A stretch of DNA of 64,000 nucleotides, from positions 8,420,001-8,484,000 of the forward strand of contig NC_135055.1 in the NCBI RefSeq assembly GCF_051014685.1. Reading direction: 5' to 3'. The notes under the pieces are model-generated. The model saw only the letters and a list, made by a program, of their open reading frames with translations, ran no database searches and had not been told where the DNA came from. The translations under genes and the position numbers were made by a program. Origin of the DNA: Ptiloglossa arizonensis (lineage: Eukaryota > Arthropoda > Insecta > Hymenoptera > Colletidae). This document shows positions 28,101 through 38,760 of this stretch, piece by piece. The stretch's first letter is position 1; each line of letters begins with the position of its first letter.

Positions 28101-31100
28101 ATGTACATTTGATAAATGATATACTACTTTTAAATTTATACATACAGAAACTGGTGATAGTATATTGAAAATTGTTTTATATATTTAAAATACTCAGCTT
28201 TATTGAAATTGAACGTCTGTGGAACACGTTGAAGCAGAGTTGCAGTTACTCCGTGTTAAAACGCGAGGGAATTTGTTTCTGGAATCGAATGTTTAATAAA
28301 GGCAACGAGACAATTTTTGAAGCAAGTTATAACGGGGGATGTAAAATTTATAATAACCTCGAGCGGAAGAGATCCTGGGGAAAGCGAAATGAACCACCTT
28401 TAACGACCCTAAAAGCCGGTCTTCATCCGAAGAATGTCGTGCTTTGTGTCTGGTGGGACTGAAAAGAAAGCCTAAATTACGAGCTTCTACCAAACAACCA
28501 GATGATAAATTCGGAAAAGTATCGCTCGCAATTAGACGAATTAAAGACAGCGATTGAACAAAACGTGCGAAACTACTTTCATTAAACTAACGAATCGAAA
28601 AGATGTGTTTCAACAATGGCGGCCTTGTGTGTCTTTTACTTACATTTCGACTGTACACTGTACATAAACCTTTTCTTCCATTTTAACTGCCAGTTTACAC
28701 TGTTCAGAAGGTGACATTTGTACGACTAATGTACACTAACATTTGACGATAAAATGATACAGTTCAAGTTCAGAATGTTGAATTTTCAAAATTGTCCTTC
28801 TCGACGTACGTTTGATAAAACAGTTCATGTATTATTTCATTTTATGAATAGACAACTTTCCTCCCGAAGAAATGCATCGAAATGGGCAGTCCTCACTTTT
28901 AGAATCTAAATTATACTAATAATGGAAATACAGTACTTACTCTACGGATGGAAGAAGTGCAATCGGATTCGTTTTATTTCATATAACCGGGGGAAAAAGA
29001 GTTTCCATTCTATGCATTGACCTTTGTATCTCATTTAGGTTAAGTCCAAACATTGTACATGCCACACGATGAGAAAAGTGAATGGAATTCACCGAGAGTG
29101 AACGAAATAGCGCAACAGTTTGCGAGTGTTGGATAACAAGCTAAGTTATCCAGTAATGAAAATTAATATTGTAACATTTCTCGATACATCTTCATGAGAA
29201 TGCTAATCGATTGGTGAGCTCCCCCAACATAAGTCCATACACTGCTAAACAATTGACAATATTCTCCCGATGATACAACGATAAATATACAACTTCTGAT
29301 TTTCATTAAATAATGAAATTCGATTCAACGTCGCTCGCGTTAAATAAACAAAGCAGTGTTAAGAATAATTTTATTCAATTCAGCCCAAGAATAATTATTT
29401 CATACAACTGTCCTCGTATCCTCGAAGACCATTGTAAAACGTTGTTTATCATAATTTATAACACTTCGTACTAATAAGTATATTGAAATTTGTCCAAATG
29501 GAACTTTTGGCATAGAAAATAATTCGAACATCAACATGTGATACTTGAACTGTTTTTTTTTTTCGTCAATTACAATGTTACGGAATATACCGTGTTGAAA
29601 GAAATACTCGTGATCTTATAACTTCAAAAAAAGCAATCTTGAGAAAAGAATTTTATCGTCAGATTTTTTCTACAAGGTTTACTATCTATTCTATCCTAAA
29701 AGGGAAACTTTAGTTACTCTCAGTGTTACCCACACACCAATTTGTTCACTCAACTATCCTAGTAGTCCCTGGTGTTGGTCGTACACCTGTTTCTCCACGA
29801 GAACCATTTTTCTTCAGTCTCCTCGTATTCTCGAAACTCTAATATAAAATATTCTCTGCTTTGCTTCAGCTCAACCTTCGTTCGTCACATCGCAATATTT
29901 ACTCATTCGAAACAAATAATTTGTTTCGAATACAGTTTTCTTTAACGTTAAAAGAGCAGTAATATTTAAAGCAATACGATAAAAAGAGACGCCATGTACA
30001 CATAAGAATCGATGCTTAACATTCTGTCAATCTGTATGAAAAGTAATGTTTTGTAACTTATGGTATTAATGTGACTGTAATCTCGGCAGAATTGTACTTT
30101 ATACATAATTACAGCTGTTAAATAAATGAGTAAGAATGGGTAAAATATTATTCTACTACGCTATAAAATGGTAGCATAATTTAGCTTGGGAGGAAACAAT
30201 AAACTCTAATCATTTAAGTATTTGTCTCCTTCGATGTTCATCGCTGTGAATTTTGTTATAATTAATGTTGCAATATCGAGTGAATGGAATTTCCATCTAC
30301 CAATGATTGTCATCAGGGAATATTACGTAGGTGAATGTTAATCATACTATTCCGAAGGAAATGGAAGACATTGTTATCGAAGCTTTGTTAACAAAAGGGT
30401 ATACGTTGCCAACAATTTCTTCCCTTATATGTATTAAGAAGAGGGTGGTTGGAAAATTAAATCGGTAATAAGGTGAAAGGGTAAAGTATAGCGAAATGCT
30501 GTTTTACAACTTTGACTTATGCCAATGACTTAAAAAAATAAAACGGACCGGAAACTGTTACTATATATGTAGGTGTATTAGGGATTGCAAATTTACCAAA
30601 TTTTTCAATTACCGAGAATTTATCGGTATTTAATTTTTATTTTCTAAAAAACTATCAATACTAACAATTCTTATCAAAAGAATAGTAAACATTAATAATA
30701 AAAATTGGATTCGTATATATCGAACATTAAAAACAAAAAATGGAATTTGAGAGAAATTATTAATCGCTAAATTTTTCTTCGGGAGAAAAATGTTGAAGTA
30801 AACGAACGTAGCAGTCTGAAATTTTAACTTGAAAAAGTTTTATAGTTGAACTTGGGGGAAAAAAGAAACCAATCGAAGAAAGAAAGGCAAATGCAAATAA
30901 AAGAAAAGCTGAAAGAAAATTAAAGAAAAGTGAAAGAAACGATAGAGCAAGAAAAGAAAAAAGAAGGCTGTGAGAGAATTAAGGGAACTTCAAAAATCAA
31001 AAGAAGAAGGAAATTTATTAGGGGAAGGAATAAAAAAGAAATAAATAGGAAGTTTAACTATAACAAAGAACCAATATGTTATTTGCAAAGAATTATTTAA

Positions 31101-34100
31101 CGAAGATCAGATAGAGTGTATCGAATGTGAAGGTTGAGCACACGTCGAATGCATGGATCAAGAAAATATTAATTATTTTACTTGTAATTTATATAAAAAT
31201 AAAATTTGAATATTATCGCAACTTTTAAATGTCTTTTATTAACATCATTAATCGTTTAAACCTGAAAATTTGAATCTACTAATTAAATAGCTGGTCGATA
31301 TTGAGCGACAAATTTTTAATTCCTACTAGTTACAATTTTTATACTTTTACGAATTATTAATTCTTAAAATTAATAATTAATTCTTATTTCACATTTTTGA
31401 AATTTGATTTTGTACCCAAAATATAACCAAAAACAGTTTATAGCAATTGGTACTGCACGATTCTCCCAAAATCTTAAGCAAGAACACAGAGACATATAAT
31501 TTTTTGAAAGATGTTTTGTTAACCTATTTCTGTCTTATTTTTATGCATAGTCCACCTTTAAAAAATTTTCTTTCGATTAAGAGAAAATGTTCTTTTGTAG
31601 AAAATTACTCCAGCTGTATTTATACATAGAGCGAGCCTTTACAGATAAAGTGATCAGTATCTTTATGCCCTGAAGATAATAGTTTCGTTTTACCTTATCA
31701 TCAAGTTTGAAAACAAATATTAAAATAACCGTTAGCTTTAAGCATAGTGAGTTTAACGTTAATCATCATTTTAAATGTGTACACATTGCGATGCCTAGAT
31801 ACGTGTATTATGGCAATCTACAAACATGAATAAAACTAATTATGATTAATGCATTTAGCAGACCTTAAAACCATAAATCAATTTGATATTAATAATTTGA
31901 ATGAATACATATATTTGCATATATTCTTGAAACCAGTTGATACATTTATTAATAATATAATATAAAGAATATAACTTTAATTAACAATTTATTCGTATCG
32001 TACATCAACATGTTTCTTGATATAATATTCAAAGGTAATAAATTTCTTTTTCAATATTTAAAGAGAAATTTTACATTGTTTCTTTTGGGAGGAGAGGAGA
32101 GGAACATAAATCTGGGAAATGTAATTTAAATACTTTATGAGTAAAATTTATCATCATTAACAATATAAAATAAGGCAAGAATATTTTGATATTACATTGT
32201 TTAATGAGCATTGTTACGAAACGGCAGTCGAGTTTATGGATAAATTTAAAATTTAAACAGTCACGAAAGCAGCGATTACACGTTTAGATAATAAATTATT
32301 TATACTGTTCTTGTCAATCGTGTTTAGATTATTTAACACAGCATTGCATCACAGAAAATTATAAATAATTCGTAAATGTTTTTGCGCTATTATTTTAACT
32401 ACCGATCAAGTTGTGTATTATATACTTATAAGAAGGAAATACGAAATTGTAGTTCGTAGAAAATAATTATGACAATTATCTTTTATCTCTTGATAAACAG
32501 ACAGACATTACTCATGGAATATCAGTGTTTAGTATTGCGCATTGAAAATGATTATTGTAACAGCATTTTAATGCGTTAAAGATCGAGCGAATAAATTAAA
32601 ATATAAAGTTTCGAACATTCGACGATGATTTATGAATAATATTTAAAAATTATTCATGTTACTTATTCCTTTTGCACAAATACATATACGTACATAACAG
32701 AGTAGTTGGTTATTGAGAATACAATTTAAATTATAATACAATATTTCGAATCTCGTTTTATACTTTCTTTATGAAATGTACTTAAAATTATGAAATAAAT
32801 GGTCCATTGCAATTCAGTAATGAAACGATGGTTATAAAATGGATATTTTTCAAATAATATACGTGTGTATATATATTTAGAAAATATAACGTATGGAAAT
32901 AACTTACATACATAGTGACATATATAAGTCAAAAATGTTACATAGAGATAACACGTGTCAAATATTAAAATATTAAGAAATAGGCCAATATAAAGTAACA
33001 GTGTCGGAAAAAAACATAGAGAATAAATGTAATTGCAACAATACAAATCTGTGACTGTTGGATTAATTTGCTGATTTTCCTTTTATACATCGCTATGTTT
33101 TATCGAGGTAAGAAAAAGATCAAACTCGTGGGTTTTTATTATGACAACGACTATGATATCATTATTATTATTCGTGTCTTAATATTTTTGGAAACTATCG
33201 TATTAAACCTTTTCGTGGCAAGACTGTAAGTGCATAGTATGCCTTCTGTGCGGCAATTCAGTAATCATACTTGCAAAACATGTACGTTGAATACCTGCAG
33301 GCGTTAACCACACGTAGTGTACTAATTGGCTGAGTGCTTATAAACGCTCATAGGATCGAACAGATTAAAGCTGTGTTTCTCAAACTGTACTTCGCTGACT
33401 CGTGAGGGTCGGTAAACATGATAGGAGCCCATGAATCCCCGCAAGGAAAAAAACGCATATTATACGTATAACGAAACAAAAAAACTCGTAGTATTTCCTT
33501 CTTATTAAAATGTCCCGTTAAAAAGATTTCTATCGTCAATAGTAAACTCGTACAAAAAGGAAGTTGCAAAGCTTGAAAGTTTGGAACAGATCAAATTCTT
33601 TTACAGTTTTATTAGCATTGTTTTGTACTTGTAACATATTTATCACTTTCTCTATCTGATTTTTCGTTCACAATGAAACAGTTCTTCTCAAAGGAAAAAT
33701 AATAAGAAATTTTTTAAATACTGTTCAATATAGAAACTAAATTTATTATTAAATAGTATTAAGTGAATCCCAAAAGTATTCGTATAAGTTTGTCAATTCT
33801 TTTCATATTTACTTTTATACGTTACTTTAATAAACAACGTTCGAAATGTAAAAACATATTTCTTTTTAAACATTTTTGTAATGTATTAAAAGTCCCCAAT
33901 AAATGTTCCTTTCTCGAGTTAGTCCTTGGAAAGGTGATGTTTGAGAAACACTGGATTAAAGAAAGTATTTTATCGGAAGGAAAATGTATATCTATACCTG
34001 AAATTGTGGTTGGGACACTTGAGCTATCCAATTTGTCGAGTTAATGGAAGTTTAATCAAACCTTGTTTCAAATTGAATGTTGAATTGTAGATAATGACAA

Positions 34101-37100
34101 AACGAAGGGGTGTTTTTTGATCGACAAACTAACACCGATTGTTGGGTGAAGCAGACATCGACAGGAAATTCAATTCAGTCTATGAATAATAATGGCAACG
34201 ATTAAAGTGGTAATGGTACATTCACTGGGGTTAATAGAAAAGACACGATAGTACATTTTCATTTACCAAATTTGTATTTTCAAAATTTATATTGCGTCAT
34301 TCCACGTTACGTTGTTTCTTCAAACAGAATCATAATCTTACACTCTCGCTCGTTCAAAATCGCAAATTGTCTATTACAGTTTCGTGCAAATTGTTTTTGA
34401 AATAGGTAACCGAACATTAGAAGCGTATTCTACTCGTCGTAAGAATAAGAAATCATATCGAGTAGTGAAGCTCAGAATGGAAACAATAATAATAAAAAAA
34501 ACTAAGTTTGATTCAATGGATGCCTGTGTTAAATTAGTAACTATTCGCGACAGACCATTTTCAATCATAAATGATGTGAAACGATCTGAAATAATTAATT
34601 CTGAAATAAGAAGTGTCACATTTTGTGAAACGATAACAGAAGCAAGACATTTGTACATAAAACATACACAAAAAGAACCTCGCAATAGAAATCGAACAAA
34701 TGTGCTAAATATAATGGAATAAAATCTCGCGATAAGAGATCGTTTTTATCGAATTTCTTGTATATTCACTGGCCAATTTTATCCATTTTGTAACCAACAC
34801 ATTTCTCCATTTTCTTCATTTACATCAGAATATTTAAAATTTTATTCTTGCCATGAATTCGAATTTTATAATTTTCCTTTTCAATTTTTTTTCGATTACG
34901 ATAGAAAACCAATGATTTTTATTTATTCATCGTTGGTTGTTCCTTTAGATTTCGTATTTTACCAAAAATGTTTGGAACGTGCAATAAAGTAAATTCTGAA
35001 CCGTATCTCTTGAAACAAAATATTTTCCCCCAATCGTTCTTTACTTTAATCCATCACAGGTGATTTCGAAGCGTAGGTCATTGATTCCTGTTACAAGTCT
35101 CTGTTACGAGGTAAATAAACAAATGTATATCGTTCCATTAAAAAAAGGACGAATTACTTTGAAATGTTCTTGGCGCTCCCGCTTGGAACCGAAGAAACGT
35201 CACCGAACTATTATACTTATGCTCTCCGTGAAGTTAAATAGCTCCTGCCTCGAACGTTCTTTTCTGTCGTCACAATAACCGATTTTGCATGTAAATAACG
35301 CGTTTGAAAGTGACACTCGTGAATAATGCCTGACTTAATTCAATCGACGCTCAGAATCTTAAAGGGAAGAAACAAACAAGTGAAACCTGCTAGTATGCTC
35401 TACTAATATTCCACTAAGTATGTATGCATGTGTGTCGATAAATGGAGATTGATAGTTGTCGACAAGACAATCGTCCAACTGTTTAGAGTTACTCCCGATA
35501 TTTCAAACAGCTACGACATTTTATTTCTGAGTCCATTAATTTATACATATATCCGGTAACGTCGTGCCATGAGCGAGTAACGTGTCGTGCGGTTACAATA
35601 TGTATGTATGTATGTATGTACGTATGTACAGATGTATGTATGTATGTATGTATGTATTTATGTATGTATTTATGTACGTACGGATGTATATATGTTTTCC
35701 CGTTTCGAACGAAAGAACCGTAACCGTCTTTTTATGATGCCATAAATTCCGTTCTTTTTAGCATTGCTTGGGTAAAATGTCCAATCGTTTCTATGCTTAC
35801 GATTCTGTGTAGTCAATAGTTTCGCGAGTGTTTGAGATTAGTTTACAGCGGTAGAACGCGTTTCGAAACTTATTTCTAAATGTGGTAATAGAAAATTATT
35901 AAATAATTCATATTATCAGACAATGACAGTACCAAAGAAGAGATCCCGAGTACCAGCGTTGGTTCTGCGTAGATTTACAATACAAAATTCAACGCGTGTC
36001 GATCACCGACGCGAGCGTACTGATCTTTATAGGTAGATACATACATATCTACCTATGTGGATACATACATACATATCTACCTATGTGGATACATACATAC
36101 ATATCTACCTATGTGGATACATAGATACATACGTGTCTGTGTTAATAAAAAGAATTTCCGATCGTTGACACACATGAGTCCGAAGAAAGAAATTTCGAAC
36201 CGAGAGAACGATCGTCTGAATTTAATCTTAGATTTGGAAAAAATGAAATAGAATTTATGTGTAAACTTTGTCACGTATCGTGAAGAAAATGTTTGTAAGC
36301 CTACGGTCATTATTTAGCTACAGGTGGTTTTAATGTGCCCACAAATTTCGAATATTTGGAAAAGTATTCCAAAATTATAATTTCCAGTTCTTCTAAACGC
36401 GAGCGTGGCTTCGGCAGCATGAATTTCGATATCAACGAAGACAAAATCCTGTATTCTTATTAATTATGTGATAAACCTGTTGCTTATTAAACTACACGAT
36501 CCACCGTTACAATCGTGGATATCTTTTTGTTTATTTCCAAATTTAACTGCAGACTCAATTTCTTGATCTTTCGTTTCGTGCGTTTAACATTTTATTAAGT
36601 AGTTATAAATAAATATTGAATAAAAATCTTTATCTTTGAGTTACTAATTTTTGATTACATATATGACATTATTAGTCTAGAAATAAATTTTATTAACGAC
36701 TGTCCTAACCATTACAAAACACTGTCTTAACAAGAAAAGAATATTTTCTTGAGGACATCCTTCATTTGAATGATAGAACTTTTGGATAACGAAAATTTGT
36801 CTATATTAAAACATAACATGAAAATTGAATTAAGCTAACTACGAGCTTTTATATGGGATCATCTAAGGTCTTATTTGATAATTAGCAAAATATTCAAACC
36901 ATTAACAGCCTAATGAAAGTTTTGCAAGGAAGTAGATACTTAGCAAACTTTCTACAAATAGATCAGTCGCATAATGAAAGTTTTACCGAAATTAACGCTT
37001 TTTCAAGAGAAAGATTAAACATTAAATACTCATACCTTCTGATGTGAATATTACCACGATTCTTAATAAGGAAATTAATAACACGTTTATGTGTCTTTTT

Positions 37101-38277
37101 AAATTTATTTAGTATATTCTACAATCATAATGGACAGCTTGTAAAAAGATATGGTTCCTTAGACGATGTTTAACATTTAACGTTAGAACAAAGTCTAACG
37201 ATAACAAGTGAATTTTGCGTGTTTACTTGAATTATTCAACGGTTTCTAATAAAAGTGATGAATATTCGTTATTATTGGTGAAATAGTTACTTGCAATTCA
37301 TTCGATATATTTCACAGTTCGAACACGTTTATGCAAATCATGTACAATGTGTAGAGGTATTACGCTGAAATGTGATCGTAGGAAATATTGAATCGTAGGT
37401 ATTTGTTTTATCGTAAAGAAGCAGCTTATAAAAAGTTTCCGATCGAGGCTTCTGTGGTTGATTTAGAATTATGATAATATCAAATTGGCTATTAGATTAT
37501 ACCTCGGTCGTCGAACGATATATCAAGGTAAATTCAATTGGTTAAGAAACGTTCGATAAGGAGGCGTCTGCCTTGAATTAATAAGCACCGTTTAGGTAGA
37601 ATTAACGTTTTAACCTGGAATGTACCGTATAGACGTTACAAATGAAAAAATTCTACGTTTTCGTCAGAACAACACGTGGAACCAAGAGATCACATTTTTT
37701 TCAAACTTACAACATTAAATACTCATACCTTCTGATACGAATATTACTACGATTCTTAATAAGGAAATCAATAACACGTTCATGTGTCTTTTTAAATTTG
37801 TTTAGTACATTCTACAATCATAATAAACAACGTGTTAATAGACATACTTAATTTTCACGTATTCTCAAAACCGTGAAAACACGAGTATACGAAAATCGAA
37901 ATCAATGGTATCCATAGAACGTGATCAAATTTCATATTCAAATTACCTAAATTCCTCTACTTTTGTTTCTCGACGCACGCAAAATTTTCCCTCATTTTCC
38001 TCTCTCTTTACCCGAGTTCCATTTCTCATTGTTTCGAATTTACATAAAACGCTTCCGATTCGTGCAACGTGAAACATCTAAAAAAAAATACCTATGATTC
38101 AACTGGCATGTTGTACGAAAAGTGTACTCTTGTCGTTCAATGAATGTACACCGTCAATTTCCGAGTCGCGCGTGCGCAATGAGCTTGAAGCGGATTCGAT
38201 AAGTTGAAGAATTACGAATCTTGAGTAGGAGCTGGTGTACCCACCGTGCAGAATCCAGCGATCAGAACCGTCAGCAT
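12926..38277 (-). CDS. Zona pellucida (ZP) domain transmembrane protein
   Basis: A secreted-side membrane protein of the insect apical extracellular matrix/cuticle type. Six coding exons, in transcript order 38277-38245, 23275-23018, 20383-20247, 19899-19449, 13940-13766 and 13167-12926, join in phase to 431 codons. A signal peptide (MLTVLIAGFCTVAATVAQ) starts the protein. The ZP-N part has Cys27, Cys67, Cys91 and Cys124 (DIQCSG, DIHCQI, SRCGI, LILMCRP). The ZP-C part has Cys235, Cys285, Cys291 and Cys296. A tetrabasic furin site GKRRKR (to Arg311), a transmembrane helix at about 368-392 (FLYIATGLGALLVLSAFIMC) and a 39-residue cytoplasmic tail follow. Candidate N-glycosylation sites are in GNAS and NNST. 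It lacks EGF or PAN domains. ZP proteins polymerise after furin cleavage; that role is taken from the family. The exact fly orthologue was not recognised. Several transposons lie in the introns. Confidence 0.9.
13766..13940 (-). CDS. ZP gene exon 5 (last ZP Cys and furin site)
   Basis: Acceptor GGTTGCAG; donor GTAAG. Starts DFCLDLFEPSGHGKRRKR, which holds the last ZP cysteine and the furin site. A Lys/Asn-rich linker follows. Confidence 0.88.
14395..15110 (+). pseudogene. Mutator-like (MULE) transposase remnant in ZP intron 4
   Basis: Degenerate similarity to the insect Mutator-like transposase domain. An open frame at 14401-14736 carries VIDSVVKSSLCQTC, CTINHTGSADKMEIDAVKEM and GVKYTAYNSD. 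After a frameshift come VEKRMGVRLRNVKK (about 14757-14800), WTFAPKHNHC (14943-14972) and an EGSSSILKVM-like block (about 15030-15057). Family order is kept, but frameshifts and stops break it, so it is a fossil. It is antisense to the host gene. No terminal repeats were found. Confidence 0.75.
15111..18160. other. ZP intron 4, remainder
   Basis: No gene seen. Holds a perfect 16-bp palindrome at 16033-16048 and a segment at about 16130-16240 that resembles part of the foldback arm at 18161-19086 (shared ATTGGCGTAGG, GACGAAGA and TAGCGAGA blocks). A CACCCTGTATAA motif sits near 17468. Confidence 0.45.
18161..19086. mobile_element. Foldback element, 0.93-kb long inverted repeat
   Basis: The left half (about 18161-18650) and the right half (about 18700-19086) are reverse complements over most of their length. 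Shared blocks include GTTTACATCCTCGTT, ATTGGCGTAG, TGAAAAAATGAATA, ATATTTTGAAAATTA and GCGAAAAGAACTAATTT. The ends (TAGGTGAAAATTT and, on the minus strand, TACAGTGAAAATAA) are bordered by TA, which fits a Tc1/mariner-type target. No transposase frame. The loop is only about 50 bases, so the transcript would form one long hairpin. Confidence 0.85.
19449..19899 (-). CDS. ZP gene exon 4 (ZP-C)
   Basis: Acceptor ATTTTTCAG; donor GTAAGA. Encodes PHGARVSGVVEETPGRLEYE to VSPDPDQPHAPGSVVLVKDG, then FLDFEAFLL and ACMEPQDCQP. The plus-strand frame over it is a shadow. Confidence 0.93.
19900..20246 (-). other. ZP intron 3
   Basis: Short intron between the Cys4 and ZP-C exons; nothing else seen. Confidence 0.8.
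20247..20383 (-). CDS. ZP gene exon 3 (ZP-N, Cys4)
   Basis: Acceptor TTTTACCAG; donor GTAAGT. Encodes GFIHLRIWFPAFPGVVMLAD, then QELILMCRPPEPTLL, a typical ZP-N C-terminal strand, and enters the next exon in phase 2. Confidence 0.9.
20384..22270 (-). other. ZP intron 2, unique part
   Basis: No gene or clear transposon. The short open frames here show no conserved motif or codon pattern. Confidence 0.6.
22271..22980. repeat. 143-bp tandem array, five copies, next to a splice donor
   Basis: Copies start at 22271, 22414, 22557, 22700 and 22843, exactly 143 bases apart. They are nearly identical, differing at a few single sites (AGATAACC in copy 1 versus AGGTAACC; GATCGAACT in copy 4). The base before each AATAATCG junction alternates C, T, C, T, which suggests amplification as a 286-bp dimer. 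On the minus strand each copy carries ACCCAA/GTGAGTT, a strong donor-like site. The array ends 37 bases from the real donor of ZP exon 2. Confidence 0.95.
23018..23275 (-). CDS. ZP gene exon 2 (ZP-N, Cys1-3)
   Basis: Acceptor TGTTTCAG; donor AAC/GTGAGT. Exactly 86 codons, phase 0 at both ends. Carries YEVSDIQCSG, LTAKIKRPVSFRGAPLFADD, NPLTDIHCQIRPDPNDPQED and DFSRCGILKRN. The 143-bp tandem array begins 37 bases beyond its donor. Confidence 0.92.
23533..23586 (+). repeat. tRNA-derived SINE-like sequence (A and B boxes)
   Basis: TGGCGTAGTGG (23533-23543) fits the Pol III A box and GAGTTCGAATCC (23575-23586) the B box, at normal tRNA spacing. The T-arm and acceptor stem do not pair, so it is not a functional tRNA. 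A SINE or tRNA pseudogene is likely. Confidence 0.5.
24348..24820 (+). pseudogene. Non-LTR retrotransposon (LINE) reverse transcriptase remnant
   Basis: The plus strand carries FVNFRRAFDLL (RT motif A region) and NGKFIRILRNLYQKA. A frame change leads to ILLFADCLVLF, the FADD box with its second Asp changed to Cys. Then come RQKLNTMERYRVKKGLEVNL and NKTMIVKF. Order and spacing match LINE reverse transcriptases, but frameshifts and the lost catalytic Asp make it dead. An A-rich (AATAA)n tract at about 25725-25757 might be its tail, but continuity is unproven. Confidence 0.8.
28200..28625 (+). pseudogene. mariner transposase remnant
   Basis: An open frame ends KRSWGKRNEPPLTTLKAGLH, then PKNVVLCVWWD and a stop. 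Beyond it NYELLPNNQMINSEKYRSQL and DELKTAIEQNV continue the family pattern, then a broken RPCVSF block where mariner has its second catalytic Asp (HQDNARPH). Internal stops and deletions; no terminal repeats assigned. Confidence 0.85.
30860..31205 (+). pseudogene. C-terminus of a pogo/jerky-type DDE transposase, decayed
   Basis: A Lys/Arg-rich stretch (about 30885-31000; KANANKRKAERKLKKSERND) is followed by a Cys/His zinc-binding segment: VICKEL, then IECIECEG, stop, AHVECMDQENINYFTCNLY (about 31080-31190). Insect pogo-like transposases commonly end with a basic tract and such a PHD-like domain. In-frame stops show decay. Assignment rests on this pattern alone. Confidence 0.5.
33371..33953. 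mobile_element. hAT-type MITE with perfect 8-bp target duplication
   Basis: Left end CTGTGTTTCTCAAAC; right end, read on the minus strand, CAGTGTTTCTCAAAC. Both sides are flanked by GATTAAAG (33363-33370 and 33954-33961), the 8-bp duplication expected for hAT. 583 bp with no transposase. The intact duplication suggests a fairly recent insertion. Confidence 0.92.
34384..34722 (+). pseudogene. hAT transposase-like fragment
   Basis: A 112-codon open frame contains DSMDACVKLVTIRDRPFSII followed by NDVKRSEII, like the hAT block ACVELVT..GRPFS..D. The rest of the transposase is missing. It lies 430 bases right of the hAT MITE but need not belong to the same family. Confidence 0.5.
35599..35695. 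repeat. (TATG)n microsatellite, interrupted
   Basis: Long run of TATG units with TACG and TATT variants. Confidence 0.9.
36033..36116. repeat. 28-bp minisatellite, three copies
   Basis: Unit ATACATACATACAT followed by ATCTACCTATGTGG; unit ends fall at 36060, 36088 and 36116. A short GATACATA tail follows. Confidence 0.9.
37021..37130. repeat. 110-bp dispersed direct repeat, copy 1
   Basis: Matches 37714-37823 with about seven differences in 110 bases. Starts ATTAAATACTCATACCTTCT. No coding frame or terminal repeats. Confidence 0.85.
37714..37823. repeat. 110-bp dispersed direct repeat, copy 2
   Basis: Partner of 37021-37130, same orientation, 693 bases away. Both are in ZP intron 1. Confidence 0.85.
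38245..38277 (-). CDS. ZP gene, first coding exon (signal peptide)
   Basis: ATG at 38277-38275. Encodes MLTVLIAGFCT and ends at donor GTGGGT in phase 0, matching the next exon (VAATVAQDYEV). The frame is open upstream to an ATG at 38463, but that would put 62 residues before the signal peptide. A likely 5' UTR acceptor (TGTTCCTAG) lies shortly upstream, so I chose the internal ATG. Confidence 0.7.
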
Positions 38278-38760
38278 GATCTCGATCGTCCTCTTCTCTA
38301 TCCTTGTAATTGTTCGCTGGCTTCTAGGAACACGCGAAAAAAACACACTTCCTGGCAGGAAGGATTCCACGGTGAGGGATGCAATTTTGACGAAGATTCC
38401 CGATGAACTGAGCCGCGTGTACCGCGTAAGAATTCTCCCTTCCGTAGTAGATTGTTCCTCCAACGGGTACCGTCTCCCGGAGAGGGGGATAGGGGGTAGA
38501 GGGGTGGGTGGGTAGGAACGGAAATCAAGGAATCAGAGAACCACCGGCCCATCCAGAGTACTGTTAATGCATGCTTGCTGCCTCTGCTAACAACCATCCT
38601 TACCGAGTCCTCTTCGCGAGCAGCGACTGCCTCGAACGAATACCGTGTCTTCTTGTCTCTCGATCTTTCTTCGGGATTGCCCTCATCGAAGTCCTTTAAA
38701 CCGTTCAACATCGAATTATCCTTGCTTTTTCAACTGGAGTTCAATATTCGTGAATTTCGT
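38278..38760 (-). promoter_or_regulatory. GC-richer region upstream of ZP start: probable 5' UTR or promoter
   Basis: Clearly GC-richer than its surroundings, with long open frames on both strands that show no family motifs. It adjoins the signal-peptide exon, so 5' UTR and promoter are the natural reading. A second GC-richer patch at about 42420-42860 could hold a distal promoter. Neither has a clear core-promoter motif that I trust. Confidence 0.4.

Larger units (their letters stand above)
23276..38244 (-). other. ZP intron 1 (15 kb) with transposon remains
   Basis: Separates the signal-peptide exon from the ZP-N exon. It contains the SINE-like box at 23533, LINE, mariner, pogo-type and hAT fragments, microsatellites and a duplicated 110-bp block, each listed separately. 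Parts not listed (for example 25800-28170, 29200-30850, 31250-33360, 35280-35590, 36120-37020 and 37830-38240) show nothing I can support. Confidence 0.6.

Noticed and set aside
38212..38711. Long frames on both strands around the ZP signal-peptide exon
   Set aside because: GC-rich region with chance open frames. No family motif; using ATG 38463 would bury the signal peptide.
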